Assembly: GCF_002027555.1 (NCBI RefSeq)
Contig: NZ_MXAP01000045.1
Coordinates: 1 to 34,858, forward strand
DNA: 34,858 bases
Source: Moraxella equi
GTDB taxonomy: Bacteria; Pseudomonadota; Gammaproteobacteria; Pseudomonadales; Moraxellaceae
Direction of reading: 5' to 3'
A model generated the notes under the pieces. That model made no database searches and was not told the DNA's origin. It worked only from the letters and a program-made list of their open reading frames with translations. Within the stretch, counting starts at the first letter, position 1. The number at the start of each line of letters is the position of its first letter. The position numbers were made by a program, and so were the translations under genes. Shown here in pieces: positions 15,908 through 23,743 of the stretch.

Positions 15908-16129
15908 ATGATTGTTGCCATTTCCGAAGGACTGATTGTCAAGATTGGACTGTATGGGCTACTGCCTGCGTTCATTGCTTTTTTGTTTTTTATCATGTGG
16001 GACATGGCAAAAAGCACCAATGCCGGCAAGGCAGGGACGTTTTGGATTTTTGTGGCATTGGGGGCGGGGTTTGTCGGCTTTTTATTAAAAATCGTGATTG
16101 AGTTTGTGTTAAAGACGTGGTTTATTTAG
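15908..16129 (+). CDS. Small membrane protein, DUF2788-like
   Basis: 73 residues with two hydrophobic segments (about 10-30 and 45-65), separated by a short polar loop DMAKSTNAGKAGT. It resembles the DUF2788 family of small Moraxellaceae membrane proteins as I remember it; function unknown. The ATG at 15908 follows ACAGGTGTTCTT, a weak ribosome site. A TATAAT-like box (TTATAATAG, about 15866-15874) lies upstream and could serve as its own promoter. It converges on cmoB, with a palindromic element between them. Confidence 0.75.
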   Translation: MIVAISEGLIVKIGLYGLLPAFIAFLFFIMWDMAKSTNAGKAGTFWIFVALGAGFVGFLLKIVIEFVLKTWFI

Positions 16130-16178
16130 GGTAATACCTAAAACAACAGCATTAAAAGACGTGCTCAGCACGTCCCTA
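16127..16178. repeat. Palindromic mini-element, copy A
   Basis: Bounded by TAGGG and CCCTA. It contains a perfect palindrome-like hairpin GACGTGCT-C-AGCACGTC (16158-16174). About 37 nt of its right part match the element at 27615-27680 almost base for base. It sits between convergent genes and could act as a two-way terminator, though it lacks a T-tract. Confidence 0.65.
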
Positions 16179-16205
16179 CGCTATATATCAATTTATGAAA
16201 TTGCA

Positions 16206-17210
16206 TTAAGGCTTTTTGGCAATCATGACCGCTCGTTTGGGGGCAGGATAACCTTCGGCGGTTTTGGTCTTATCATCTTTATCCAAAAAGTCCACCAATG
16301 ACTGATAATTCATCCACTCGGTTGCACGCTGTTCATCAGTGCTGGTTACATCAATATCCACACAACGCACATCAACAAAACCCACCTTGCCAAGCCATTT
16401 TGTCAACGCAGGCACGCTCGGCAAAAAATACACGTTATTCATCATCGCATAACGCTCAAACGGCACCAACGCGGTGTGTTCATCGCCATCAACGACGAGC
16501 GTTTCTAGAACAAGCGTGCCACCGTGACGTAGCTGAGCCTTTAACCGCTCCAAATGCTCAAAGGGCGATGAGCGATGATACAGCACCCCCATGCTAAACA
16601 CAACGTCAAACCACCCCCCAGATGGCAACGCTTCTAGCCCCACAGGCACATAATGCACGTCGCACGCCCCCACAAAGTGCTTGATTGCCATGAACTGATG
16701 ATAAAACAAACACGACGGGTCAATGACCACCACCGACGTTGCCCCCGCCCCGAGCATGCGAAAGCCATGATAGCCCGAACCACCACCAACATCCAGCACT
16801 CGCTTGCCTGCCAAATCCAAATGCGGAGCAACTCTCTGCCACTTCCAATCCGACCGCCATTCGGTGTCTATGTGAATAAGCCTGTCATCCGAACCGATAA
16901 AAAAAGGACCTTTTCGCCACGGCATGAGTGTTTTTAGCAGTGCCATGGTTTTTTTATACTCGCTCATTTGCCAATCATCACCCAGCGTGATGGCGACTTT
17001 ATCGGTCAAATCTGTCGCCACAGGATGAACGTCAGGCAGTTTATTAATGGCGGACGCATAATAAGAAGCGTGGGCGTAGCGGGATTTGTCCTTGACATCG
17101 CCAAGCCATGTCGGCAGATGAGCAAGCCACTCATGAGCGACTGGGTTGTTTTTGGCAATGTTTAATAAAAACAGATACAAATCTTTTTCAAAATCGGCAA
17201 TGGTAGTCAT
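16206..17210 (-). CDS. cmoB: tRNA uridine-34 carboxymethyltransferase CmoB
   Basis: 334 residues, the usual length. CmoB transfers the carboxymethyl group from carboxy-S-adenosylmethionine to 5-hydroxyuridine-34 of tRNA, giving the wobble base cmo5U. Diagnostic sequences include PWRKGPF, DTEWRSDWKW (about 114-123), the methyltransferase motif VLDVGGGSGYHGFRM, VVVIDPSCLFYHQF and FDVVFSMGVLYHRSSPFEHL. It lies downstream of cmoA on the same strand with a 119-nt gap. The pair supplies both steps of the pathway. Confidence 0.95.
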   Translation of the reverse strand: MTTIADFEKDLYLFLLNIAKNNPVAHEWLAHLPTWLGDVKDKSRYAHASYYASAINKLPDVHPVATDLTDKVAITLGDDWQMSEYKKTMALLKTLMPWRKGPFFIGSDDRLIHIDTEWRSDWKWQRVAPHLDLAGKRVLDVGGGSGYHGFRMLGAGATSVVVIDPSCLFYHQFMAIKHFVGACDVHYVPVGLEALPSGGWFDVVFSMGVLYHRSSPFEHLERLKAQLRHGGTLVLETLVVDGDEHTALVPFERYAMMNNVYFLPSVPALTKWLGKVGFVDVRCVDIDVTSTDEQRATEWMNYQSLVDFLDKDDKTKTAEGYPAPKRAVMIAKKP

Positions 17211-17329
17211 CAGTTATTCATGTAAAAGTTAAAATTTGGTGTATTTTTAGCAATAAGGGCGATTACAATTTATCTTGTAAATGGGTTTTAAAACCATCAA
17301 TGATTTGTAAGATAAAATAAATACAGGCT

Positions 17330-18130
17330 TTATTTAAAAGCAATGATAGAGATAAAATTTAAAAAGCGAAACCACGTCATCTGTCTGGCAAAACCCACCG
17401 CCGTCAGTCGCTCGCTGTGCTGATATTCGCTGTCCGTGATAAGTACATTTTCTAAGGCATTTCGCTTACCACTGATTTCAAGCTCACTGTACCCATTGGC
17501 ACGCTTAAAGTCATAGTACCGCTCAACTTGCCATGCGTCATTTTGCTCATCAAGCAAATGCACTTTTTCGGTCAATATCAAAATCCCCCCATCCGCCAAT
17601 GCGTCATGGCATTTTTGTAAAAGTTCCGCCCGTTTGGCAGGCGGTAAAAATTGCAAAGTCAAATTCAGCACAATCATGTCGCATTCTAAAAGTGCCATCT
17701 CATTGACGTCATCGCAGATGATACTGATGTCATGATTAGGATAATGCTCACCCAACAAGGCAGTGGCACGCTCGGTCATGGGATGCGAGTTGTCAATGCC
17801 AATAAGCTCCACCTCATCCGCCCCAAACTCGCCTGCCAATGCAAACAGCACCGCCCCAAGCGATGTGCCTAAGTCATAGACACGGCTGATTTTTTTGCCG
17901 TTTTTGTGTTGGCGATGTCCCAGATGACGACGGGCAAAAATCGGCAACATGGCAAGCACCTGCCCATAACCAGGGACACTTCGGCGTATCATGTCAGGAA
18001 AGCACGCCACCACCTGCTCATCAAAGCTAAAACGGGCGTGTTTGTCAAGGGGCGTGGTAAACAGTGTGTCCGCACCAGTATTAATGACTGAGTTAATGGT
18101 CGGACTGGGGGTATGATCGCTGTGTGGCAT
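17330..18130 (-). CDS. cmoA: Carboxy-S-adenosyl-L-methionine synthase CmoA
   Basis: 266 residues. CmoA makes carboxy-SAM from SAM and prephenate for CmoB. Visible family features: [21 protein letters not shown] near the N-terminus, [16 protein letters not shown], the SAM-binding [27 protein letters not shown], and [18 protein letters not shown]. It is transcribed divergently from msrA, sharing a roughly 75-nt intergenic region that must hold both promoters. Confidence 0.93.
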   Translation of the reverse strand: MPHSDHTPSPTINSVINTGADTLFTTPLDKHARFSFDEQVVACFPDMIRRSVPGYGQVLAMLPIFARRHLGHRQHKNGKKISRVYDLGTSLGAVLFALAGEFGADEVELIGIDNSHPMTERATALLGEHYPNHDISIICDDVNEMALLECDMIVLNLTLQFLPPAKRAELLQKCHDALADGGILILTEKVHLLDEQNDAWQVERYYDFKRANGYSELEISGKRNALENVLITDSEYQHSERLTAVGFARQMTWFRFLNFISIIAFK

Positions 18131-18206
18131 GGGTCGTTGGACTTTTATAAAATATGTGCTATTCTACCACTATTAATCTGTTTTTTCATAAATTAAAGGT
18201 GTGATT

Positions 18207-18725
18207 ATGCAAGAGATTATCCTAGGGGGCGGTTGCTTTTGGTGTACCGAGTCAGTATTTTTGGCGGTTAAAGGTGTTGATTCTGTGACCAGTGGTTATG
18301 CAGGCGGACAAGCAGAGACGGCAGATTATGAATCGGTGTGCAGTGGACAAACAGGGCATGTGGAAGTCATTAAAGTTGTTTATGATGAGCAGGTCATTGA
18401 TTTATCAAGTATTTTAGATATTTTCTTTGCCATGCACGACCCCACCACCCTAAACCGTCAGGGCAATGACATTGGCACGCAGTATGCGTCTGTGATTTTT
18501 TATACCGATGAAGCGGATTTACCCATCATCAACGACAAAATCGCCATGCTAAAAGCAGACGGCATTAACGTGGTCACACGCGTGGAAAAAGCCCCAGCCT
18601 TTTATCAAGCAGAAGATTATCATCAGAACTTTTTTGCCAAAAACCCCACCCAAGGTTATTGCAACTTTGCCATCCCGCCAAAGTTACAAAAATTAAAGGC
18701 AGGGTTTGGTGAGTTTTTAAAGTGA
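18207..18725 (+). CDS. msrA: Peptide methionine sulfoxide reductase MsrA
   Basis: 172 residues from the ATG at 18207, which has AAAGG 7 nt upstream; the GTG at 18201 is a poorer start. MsrA reduces methionine-S-sulfoxide in proteins and free methionine, using thioredoxin. The active site GGGCFWCTE puts the catalytic Cys at 10 and a second Cys at 13. The family motifs SGYAGG, GHVEVIKV, HDPTTLNRQGNDIGTQYAS and AEDYHQNF follow in order. Single-domain form with no fused MsrB. Confidence 0.95.
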   Translation: MQEIILGGGCFWCTESVFLAVKGVDSVTSGYAGGQAETADYESVCSGQTGHVEVIKVVYDEQVIDLSSILDIFFAMHDPTTLNRQGNDIGTQYASVIFYTDEADLPIINDKIAMLKADGINVVTRVEKAPAFYQAEDYHQNFFAKNPTQGYCNFAIPPKLQKLKAGFGEFLK

Positions 18726-18767
18726 TTGCGGGCAAAAGTTTTTTGGTTCGATTATTCCAACCCCATT

Positions 18768-18800
18768 GTGGCATTTATTAAATATGGTGATAAATGCCAC
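18768..18800. repeat. Hairpin downstream of msrA
   Basis: An 11-bp perfect stem GTGGCATTTAT/ATAAATGCCAC with an 11-nt loop lies 42 nt after the msrA stop. No T-tract follows, so it may be an mRNA-stabilising hairpin or a weak terminator. Confidence 0.5.
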
Positions 18801-18870
18801 CATTAATTAAGTAGAAAAAAAATCCCTTAAAATTACCAAAAAGCACTATTTTATCAGTACAAAATCCTTT

Positions 18871-18927
18871 ATGATTGGTATGATTATTGCATGATTATCT
18901 AAGATTTATCATGAATCATGCATGATT
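18871..18927. promoter_or_regulatory. Repeated ATGATT motifs and 14-bp palindrome upstream of the transglycosylase
   Basis: ATGATT occurs at 18871, 18880, 18891 and 18922. The last is part of a perfect 14-bp palindrome AATCATGCATGATT (18914-18927). The set lies 82-138 nt before the likely start of the downstream gene and could bind a regulator. No known site is recognised. Confidence 0.3.
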
Positions 18928-19008
18928 AAACAATGCGGCAACACCGCACAACCCTGCATCAGCAAACTTGTACAGCATTTTACCATCAGTACCATCATCG
19001 GACATCTT

Positions 19009-20493
19009 ATGAATCACTTCCACTCCCTTACCACCCTCTTTTTTAAGCCCCTAGCACTTAGCATTATTGCTTTGACAACCATCAGTACTGCCCATGCCAA
19101 CGACCTACCCACCCTATCCCAAAGCCATTTTGACCAATGTCTAAATACCCTAAAAAACAGCAGTAACTTTCGTGGTGTCGCCAGCACCTTTGAACAGTAC
19201 CGACCGAGTAGCCCTGACCCAACGGTGATTCGCTCACTCAACTATCAGCCTGAATTCAAAAAAGACGCATGGGACTATCACGCCTCACTGGTTGATAGCG
19301 AACGTGTGGCGGATGGTCTGCGTGCCAAACACGAGATGTCGGACGTGCTAAGACGCATTGAAAACCACTACGGGGTCAAGCCCGAACATGTGCTTGGCGT
19401 GTGGGGTGTTGAGAGTAATTTTGGGCAGACCCTTGGCAAAAAGGATTTGTTTACCAGCCTTGCCACGTTGTCTTGCTTTGACCGTCGCCAATCATATTTT
19501 CGTGGCGAATATGCCAGTGCCTTACGCATCGTCCAAAATGGCGACATTCGCCCACAGGACATGACAGGCTCATGGGCGGGGGCATTTGGTCAGACCCAGT
19601 TTATGCCGAGTACCTTTTTGGAATTGGCGGTAGATTTTGATAATGACGGACGTAAAGACCTTGTCAATTCCAAGGCAGACGCATTGGCAAGTACCGCCAA
19701 CTTTCTTACCAAAAAAGGCTATCGCAGTGGCGAGCCTTGGGGTTATGAAGTCAAACTAAATGGCTATTCAGGGTCAAGTGGTCGCACCAACAAAAAATCC
19801 ATCAACCATTGGCAAAACATGGGTATTACCCTACCTGACGGTCGCCCTCTACCGAACAACATGGCATCAGCAGGACTATTGCTACCTGCTGGGCGACAAG
19901 GGCCGGCTTTCTTAGTGGGTAAGAACTTTGATACGTTCTATTCTTATAATGCTTCTGAAAGCTATGCCCTTGCCATCGCTCATCTTTCTACCTTGATTGA
20001 AAATAACGACACCAATGTTAATTTTGCCACCCCTTGGCCGACCGATGACCCTGGCATCAGTCGTCGCGAAGCCAAAGAAATTCAGCAAGCACTCATTAAT
20101 AACGGCTACAACATTGGCAACGTTGATGGTATTATCGGTGACAACACTCGCATTGCCATCAAGGATTATCAGCGTAAAATGGGCGTGCCTGCTGACGGAC
20201 GTGCAGGACAAAAGTTCTATCGTCTCATCATGGGCAATACTGGCAATGTCAGCCCAACCTATCCGCCCGTGTCCAGCCCCGCACAAAGTGTGAATTACGG
20301 CAATCAAACAGGCACAGTACAAATCCGCCAAGACAGCCTAAACCTGCCCCAAAACCCAAACTCATCATTTAGTATCTCTCGGGGGTCGGTTAGTCAAAGT
20401 TCTTATGGTAATGTTTCTCATGGCGGTGTCGTTTATCGTCGCATACAAAATTCTGATGGGACGACGAGCTTAGCGCCTGTTAATAGCCATTGA
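19009..20493 (+). CDS. Lytic murein transglycosylase, MltB family, with PG-binding domain
   Basis: 494 residues from the ATG at 19009, chosen because a Sec signal peptide follows directly (hydrophobic core, then TISTAHA before NDLP); a longer frame from 18922 would bury it. The enzyme cleaves peptidoglycan, forming 1,6-anhydro-muramic acid. The catalytic Glu135 lies in LGVWGVESNFGQTLG. The family blocks GAFGQTQFMPSTF, DFDNDGRKDL and YALAIAHLS follow. A C-terminal peptidoglycan-binding domain (about 375-440) has EIQQALINNGYNIG and DGIIGDNTRIAIKDYQ. The tail is Ser/Asn-rich. Periplasmic; the signal has no lipobox Cys, so probably soluble, unlike E. coli MltB. Confidence 0.92.
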   Translation: MNHFHSLTTLFFKPLALSIIALTTISTAHANDLPTLSQSHFDQCLNTLKNSSNFRGVASTFEQYRPSSPDPTVIRSLNYQPEFKKDAWDYHASLVDSERVADGLRAKHEMSDVLRRIENHYGVKPEHVLGVWGVESNFGQTLGKKDLFTSLATLSCFDRRQSYFRGEYASALRIVQNGDIRPQDMTGSWAGAFGQTQFMPSTFLELAVDFDNDGRKDLVNSKADALASTANFLTKKGYRSGEPWGYEVKLNGYSGSSGRTNKKSINHWQNMGITLPDGRPLPNNMASAGLLLPAGRQGPAFLVGKNFDTFYSYNASESYALAIAHLSTLIENNDTNVNFATPWPTDDPGISRREAKEIQQALINNGYNIGNVDGIIGDNTRIAIKDYQRKMGVPADGRAGQKFYRLIMGNTGNVSPTYPPVSSPAQSVNYGNQTGTVQIRQDSLNLPQNPNSSFSISRGSVSQSSYGNVSHGGVVYRRIQNSDGTTSLAPVNSH

Positions 20494-20508
20494 TATTATA
20501 GAACCACA

Positions 20509-20538
20509 AAAAAGGAGTGATAACATTCACTCCTTTTT
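20509..20538. terminator. Bidirectional intrinsic terminator
   Basis: GGAGTGA/TCACTCC (7 bp), extended by an A5/T5 pair to 12 bp, with a 6-nt loop. It lies between the convergent transglycosylase and epimerase genes and has a T-run on each strand. Confidence 0.85.
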
Positions 20539-20556
20539 ATACATCCCATCAATTAA

Positions 20557-21369
20557 CTAACATCCATAACCCATCTGATAATCCCTAAAGACAAGCCAAT
20601 CATCCACATTACCCCGAATGCGTTTGCCCGTGGGCGTAGTGCGAATAATCTTTGGCGGGAGATACTCATATTTTTGACACAAAAAGTTTATTACTTCAAG
20701 ACTGGTAACAGGCTTACAATCACTTACCAAATACACAGGCTTGACGGCACTCAGAGTTAATACCTGACAAATCACTTGTATCAAATCATCACGATGAATG
20801 CGATTGGTATAATGGGCGGACGGCACGCCATTGATATGGGCAGACTGAGCAAGACGGTTCATCCGCACACTCTTTTCATGATAAATACCAGACGGTCTGA
20901 CTATCGCACACCGCTCGCCAAAGGCATGCTGTAACACTTGCTCAGCTTGTAATAACACACAGGCAGTATCCGTACTGGGGTGTGTTGGCGTATCGATATC
21001 CACCCATTCGCCTGCATTCTCGCCATATACAGATGTAGACGAGACAAATAGCACACGATGGAGGTTTGGCAGATTAAGTCCTGCGATATGCTCACACACT
21101 GCCAAATAACTCTCACGATAGGCTTGTACTCTATCGGTCATCTCACGGTTTGGTGTGATGATAATGGCGATATGGCTAAATGGGGCAAGTTCATCTTGAG
21201 TGAGCGTTCTTGCGTCTTTTTGCCAAAATTGTACAGGCTCATCATAACTCTTGGCAGTGCGTGCTAACCCCGCCACATCATGTCCTGCGCGGGATAACAT
21301 TTCGGCAACTGCCTTACCGATGTCGCCCTGTCCGATGATTAGGTAAGTGTTTTTTCCATCATCGGTCAT
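20557..21369 (-). CDS. NAD(P)-dependent epimerase-like protein, YeeZ type
   Basis: 270 residues. The Rossmann motif GQGDIGKAVAEML (about 13-25) binds the dinucleotide. VLFVSSTSVYGENAGEWVDI (serine near the active site, then Tyr) and IVRPSGIYHEKSVRMNRLAQ mark the extended short-chain dehydrogenase fold. The sequence resembles E. coli YeeZ and other SDR proteins without a settled substrate. It shares a terminator with the convergent transglycosylase gene. The pseudopilin gene ends 30 nt upstream of its start, so read-through from that gene is possible. Confidence 0.82.
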   Translation of the reverse strand: MTDDGKNTYLIIGQGDIGKAVAEMLSRAGHDVAGLARTAKSYDEPVQFWQKDARTLTQDELAPFSHIAIIITPNREMTDRVQAYRESYLAVCEHIAGLNLPNLHRVLFVSSTSVYGENAGEWVDIDTPTHPSTDTACVLLQAEQVLQHAFGERCAIVRPSGIYHEKSVRMNRLAQSAHINGVPSAHYTNRIHRDDLIQVICQVLTLSAVKPVYLVSDCKPVTSLEVINFLCQKYEYLPPKIIRTTPTGKRIRGNVDDWLVFRDYQMGYGC

Positions 21370-21398
21370 CTTTATTGTCCAAACCCTTTACCTTAAAA

Positions 21399-21917
21399 TC
21401 AACAACTCACATCATCAAAACTTTTTCGCACAAGCCCTGTATGCGTTAAAATCATCTTATATGACAATGTCTCATTATCCGATACTGAGCAATATTTAAT
21501 ATGACCAAAATGCCCTCGTGGACTGGCACTACTTCCAAAATACTTAATGTAATTCCTAGAAGCTGATACTCGCATATCAACTCTTCCATGTTTGAGATTT
21601 AACGAGTATTCTTTTACAAGGGCATTATCATGGAACTGGGCATCGTTATTTACATCTCTAAATACAATAATTTTTACATCTGATTGCTTATTGCAATTAT
21701 TAGAGACATCGGCAGGACAAATAATGATGTTTCTCTTTGTGATGTGACTTTCGTTACGAGCCTCAATCAGTGCTGAATGAATGATAGATTCCACTTTTTT
21801 GGATTCCATTTTACGCAGTGCTTCCATCATACTAGGATATGCAATCATTGCAAGAATAGCAAGTATTGCTATCATAATCGCCAATTCAACCAACGTAAAA
21901 GCTTGTTGCTTACCCAT
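21399..21917 (-). CDS. Type IV pseudopilin, GspH/FimT type
   Basis: 172 residues from the ATG at 21917, chosen because it gives a short class III leader, MGKQQA, before FTLVELAIMIAILAIL, with an RBS-like AGAGAA just upstream. The prepilin peptidase would cut before Phe; Glu5 of the mature protein is present. Unusually, the residue before the cut is Ala, where Gly is nearly universal. The rest, with AYPSMMEAL, HSALIEARNESHITKRNIIICP and VFRDVNNDAQFHD, fits FimT/GspH minor pseudopilins of the type IV pilus assembly, which in this family bind DNA or prime the pilus. A single gene; no other pilus genes are nearby. Confidence 0.85.
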   Translation of the reverse strand: MGKQQAFTLVELAIMIAILAILAMIAYPSMMEALRKMESKKVESIIHSALIEARNESHITKRNIIICPADVSNNCNKQSDVKIIVFRDVNNDAQFHDNALVKEYSLNLKHGRVDMRVSASRNYIKYFGSSASPRGHFGHIKYCSVSDNETLSYKMILTHTGLVRKSFDDVSC

Positions 21918-21981
21918 TAATTCTCTTTTATGCCCTAGCAAGCTTTTCATAATAATTATTAACAAAATTTATAATTTGTGT

Positions 21982-22009
21982 ATTATACTAAATTTTTAGT
22001 AATGTTCAA
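21982..22009 (-). promoter_or_regulatory. Promoter of the pseudopilin gene
   Basis: The minus strand reads -35 TTGAAC (22009-22004), 16 nt, then a perfect -10 TATAAT (21987-21982). The leader to the ATG at 21917 is about 60 nt. Confidence 0.6.
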
Positions 22010-22104
22010 AGATTAATAACCATGCTCGTTCCAATATATCCCTCCAAACTAAAAATAACTTCTCATCAACATCAGGATTGAAGTTGTTAAAATCCACAAA
22101 GCTC

Positions 22105-22252
22105 TAGGTCTGGAAAGAAGTCTATTGAAATACCAACAAGGATTTTGACACTATAAAAAACAAGATTTGGCCATTTTCATACAAAAATCAATTTAAGGTG
22201 TTGAATTTTTACCTTATTTTATAAAAATGCTATCAATGTTCAACACGCTCTA
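22105..22252. mobile_element. MITE, copy 3 (degraded, reverse orientation)
   Basis: The right end reads TTCAACACGCTCTA and the left end TAGGTCTGG, both decayed forms of the MITE ends. The interior aligns with the reverse complement of copy 2 (26706-26909), for example CAACAAGGATTTTGAC and the block around AAGATTTGGCCATTTTCAT. One flank of the interior is deleted, and its central hairpin is broken. It lies between the pseudopilin promoter and fxsA. The rest of this 350-nt gap (21918-22268) holds the pseudopilin promoter and nothing else recognised. Confidence 0.65.
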
Positions 22253-22268
22253 ATCATTTAAGGTTAAT

Positions 22269-22841
22269 TTAATCATCATTTGCTGATTTTTTAACTGTTT
22301 TGGCTTGCCCATCAATGGTGGTGCGAGAATTGCCATAATTACCGCCAAAACCGCCATTACCAAAGGGGTTGCCTTGTCCAAAAGGGTTATTGGGGTTCAC
22401 ACCGCCCATGCCACCAAAAGGGCTTTGTCCGCCCATTTGTTTTGCCATCATTGCCATCATTTTTTCTTGGTTGTTCATGGCGTAGTTTTTGGCTTTGGTG
22501 GTCAGCACCTTTTGAATGGCAGGTAGGAGTAGCAAAAACGCCCCGATGTCGGTCAAGATACCCGGTAGGACAAACAAAATCCCTGCAATGCCCATCGCTA
22601 CTGATTTGGTAATGGTGGACTCTGGGGGCTGATTGGCGGGGTTGGGGATAACGCCATTTTTCATCTGCTGAGCCATGGGGTTTAGAGTGCCAGCGGCTTT
22701 TTTGATGAGTGCCAAGCCAATAAAAAACGCCACAACAAACCACAAAAACACAAGCCAACCGCTCATGAATTGAGCCAACAGATACCAAATCAGCATTTCA
22801 ATGATGAACCACACCAAAGCAATACCCACAACAACGCCCAT
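22269..22841 (-). CDS. fxsA: FxsA family membrane protein
   Basis: 190 residues. Four hydrophobic segments occupy about residues 1-130: IIEMLIWYLLAQF, LVFLWFVVAFFIGLALI, GIAGILFVLPGILTDIGAFLLLLP. This is the pattern of FxsA, an inner-membrane protein whose overproduction eases phage exclusion by F in E. coli; its normal role is unknown. The LPGILTDIGAFLLLLP block is the most diagnostic part. The C-terminal third is Gly/Asn/Phe-rich and low in complexity, longer than in E. coli FxsA. Divergent from ruvC. Confidence 0.88.
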   Translation of the reverse strand: MGVVVGIALVWFIIEMLIWYLLAQFMSGWLVFLWFVVAFFIGLALIKKAAGTLNPMAQQMKNGVIPNPANQPPESTITKSVAMGIAGILFVLPGILTDIGAFLLLLPAIQKVLTTKAKNYAMNNQEKMMAMMAKQMGGQSPFGGMGGVNPNNPFGQGNPFGNGGFGGNYGNSRTTIDGQAKTVKKSANDD

Positions 22842-22859
22842 ACGTTTTCCTTATTAGTT

Positions 22860-22888
22860 TAGAAATTTAACACAAAATAGTTTATAAT
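22860..22888 (+). promoter_or_regulatory. Putative ruvC promoter
   Basis: A perfect -10 TATAAT (22883-22888) has a partial -35 TAGAAA 17 nt upstream (22860-22865). The leader to the ruvC ATG is about 100 nt. Confidence 0.45.
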
Positions 22889-22996
22889 ACCAAATGTTTG
22901 TGCTAACGCCAACTTTTTAAAGGCAAGGGTAACAATTTTTAACATTTATCTTTTAATATTTATCTTTTAACAGCTATTTAGGCAGACTTCATTAAT

Positions 22997-23599
22997 ATGA
23001 CACTCATCATCGGCATAGACCCTGGCTCTCGCATGACAGGTTATGGCATTGTGCGTGCGGTGGGAGATCGCTTGACTTTTGTGGACGCAGGGACGATACG
23101 CACCGACAGTACGGATATGCCAGTGCGTATCAGTCAGATTTTTGATGGCATTGCAAGGATTGTCGGTCATTATCAAAAATACCACGATGAGCCGATACAT
23201 TCTGCCATTGAGCAGGTGTTTATGGCGACCAATCCCGACAGCGCCTTAAAGCTCGGGCAGGCTCGGGGGGCGGCGATTGCGTCTTTGACGGCACAGGGTT
23301 TGACGGTGTCAGAATATACCGCTCGGCAAATCAAGCAGGCGGTGTGTGGCTATGGGGCGGCGGACAAAGAACAAGTAACGGCAATGGTGTGTCGTCTGCT
23401 CGCCCTTGATGTCGTGCCACAGGCGGACGCGGCGGATGGGCTGGCGTGTGCGATTTGTCATGCTCATTCTAGTCATTCCATGCACAAACTTTTGGGCAAC
23501 ACCGCCCTAAAAGGTCGCTCGGCAAGCAAGAAAAAAGGGCGTTGGCGACTGTCTGAGACCGAGTTGCTAAGCCAAAATAAACTGATAAAGCCACAATAG
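22997..23599 (+). CDS. ruvC: Crossover junction endodeoxyribonuclease RuvC
   Basis: 200 residues. RuvC resolves Holliday junctions made in recombination, working with RuvAB. The first catalytic Asp is residue 8 in IIGIDPGSRMTGYG. The second acidic residue is the Glu in SAIEQVFMATNPDSALKLGQARG. The C-terminal acidic pair lies in VPQADAADGLACAICHAH. The basic tail (GRSASKKKGRWRLSE) is longer than in E. coli RuvC. No ruvA or ruvB follows. A MITE fragment begins one base after the stop codon. Confidence 0.95.
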   Translation: MTLIIGIDPGSRMTGYGIVRAVGDRLTFVDAGTIRTDSTDMPVRISQIFDGIARIVGHYQKYHDEPIHSAIEQVFMATNPDSALKLGQARGAAIASLTAQGLTVSEYTARQIKQAVCGYGAADKEQVTAMVCRLLALDVVPQADAADGLACAICHAHSSHSMHKLLGNTALKGRSASKKKGRWRLSETELLSQNKLIKPQ

Positions 23600-23600
23600 T

Positions 23601-23673
23601 TAGGACGTGCCTGCCCTTTATAATACAATTGCATTTTAAAATTTGTAGAAACAGAAAAGACAAGCATACTCTA
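23601..23673. mobile_element. Degenerate MITE-like fragment after ruvC
   Basis: The left end TAGGACGTGCCTGCC matches the terminal repeat of the MITE at 26706-26909. A weak inverted partner, GACAAGCATACTCTA, lies at 23659-23673. The interior does not match the full-length copies. It is either an internally deleted copy or a solo end. Confidence 0.5.
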
Positions 23674-23743
23674 AGGCAATGATTTTTAATTGTCGCTTTT
23701 TTATAACAATGAAAATCTAAATTTAAAACGATAAGGTAAAAAT

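Noticed and set aside
19912..20331. A 139-residue minus-strand frame opposite the transglycosylase
   Set aside because: Lies wholly within a gene with clear catalytic and binding domains; no independent support.
23641..23660. TTTGTAGAAACAG resembling part of the Cas12a repeat
   Set aside because: Only short scattered matches; no handle stem-loop, and it falls inside a MITE-like fragment.
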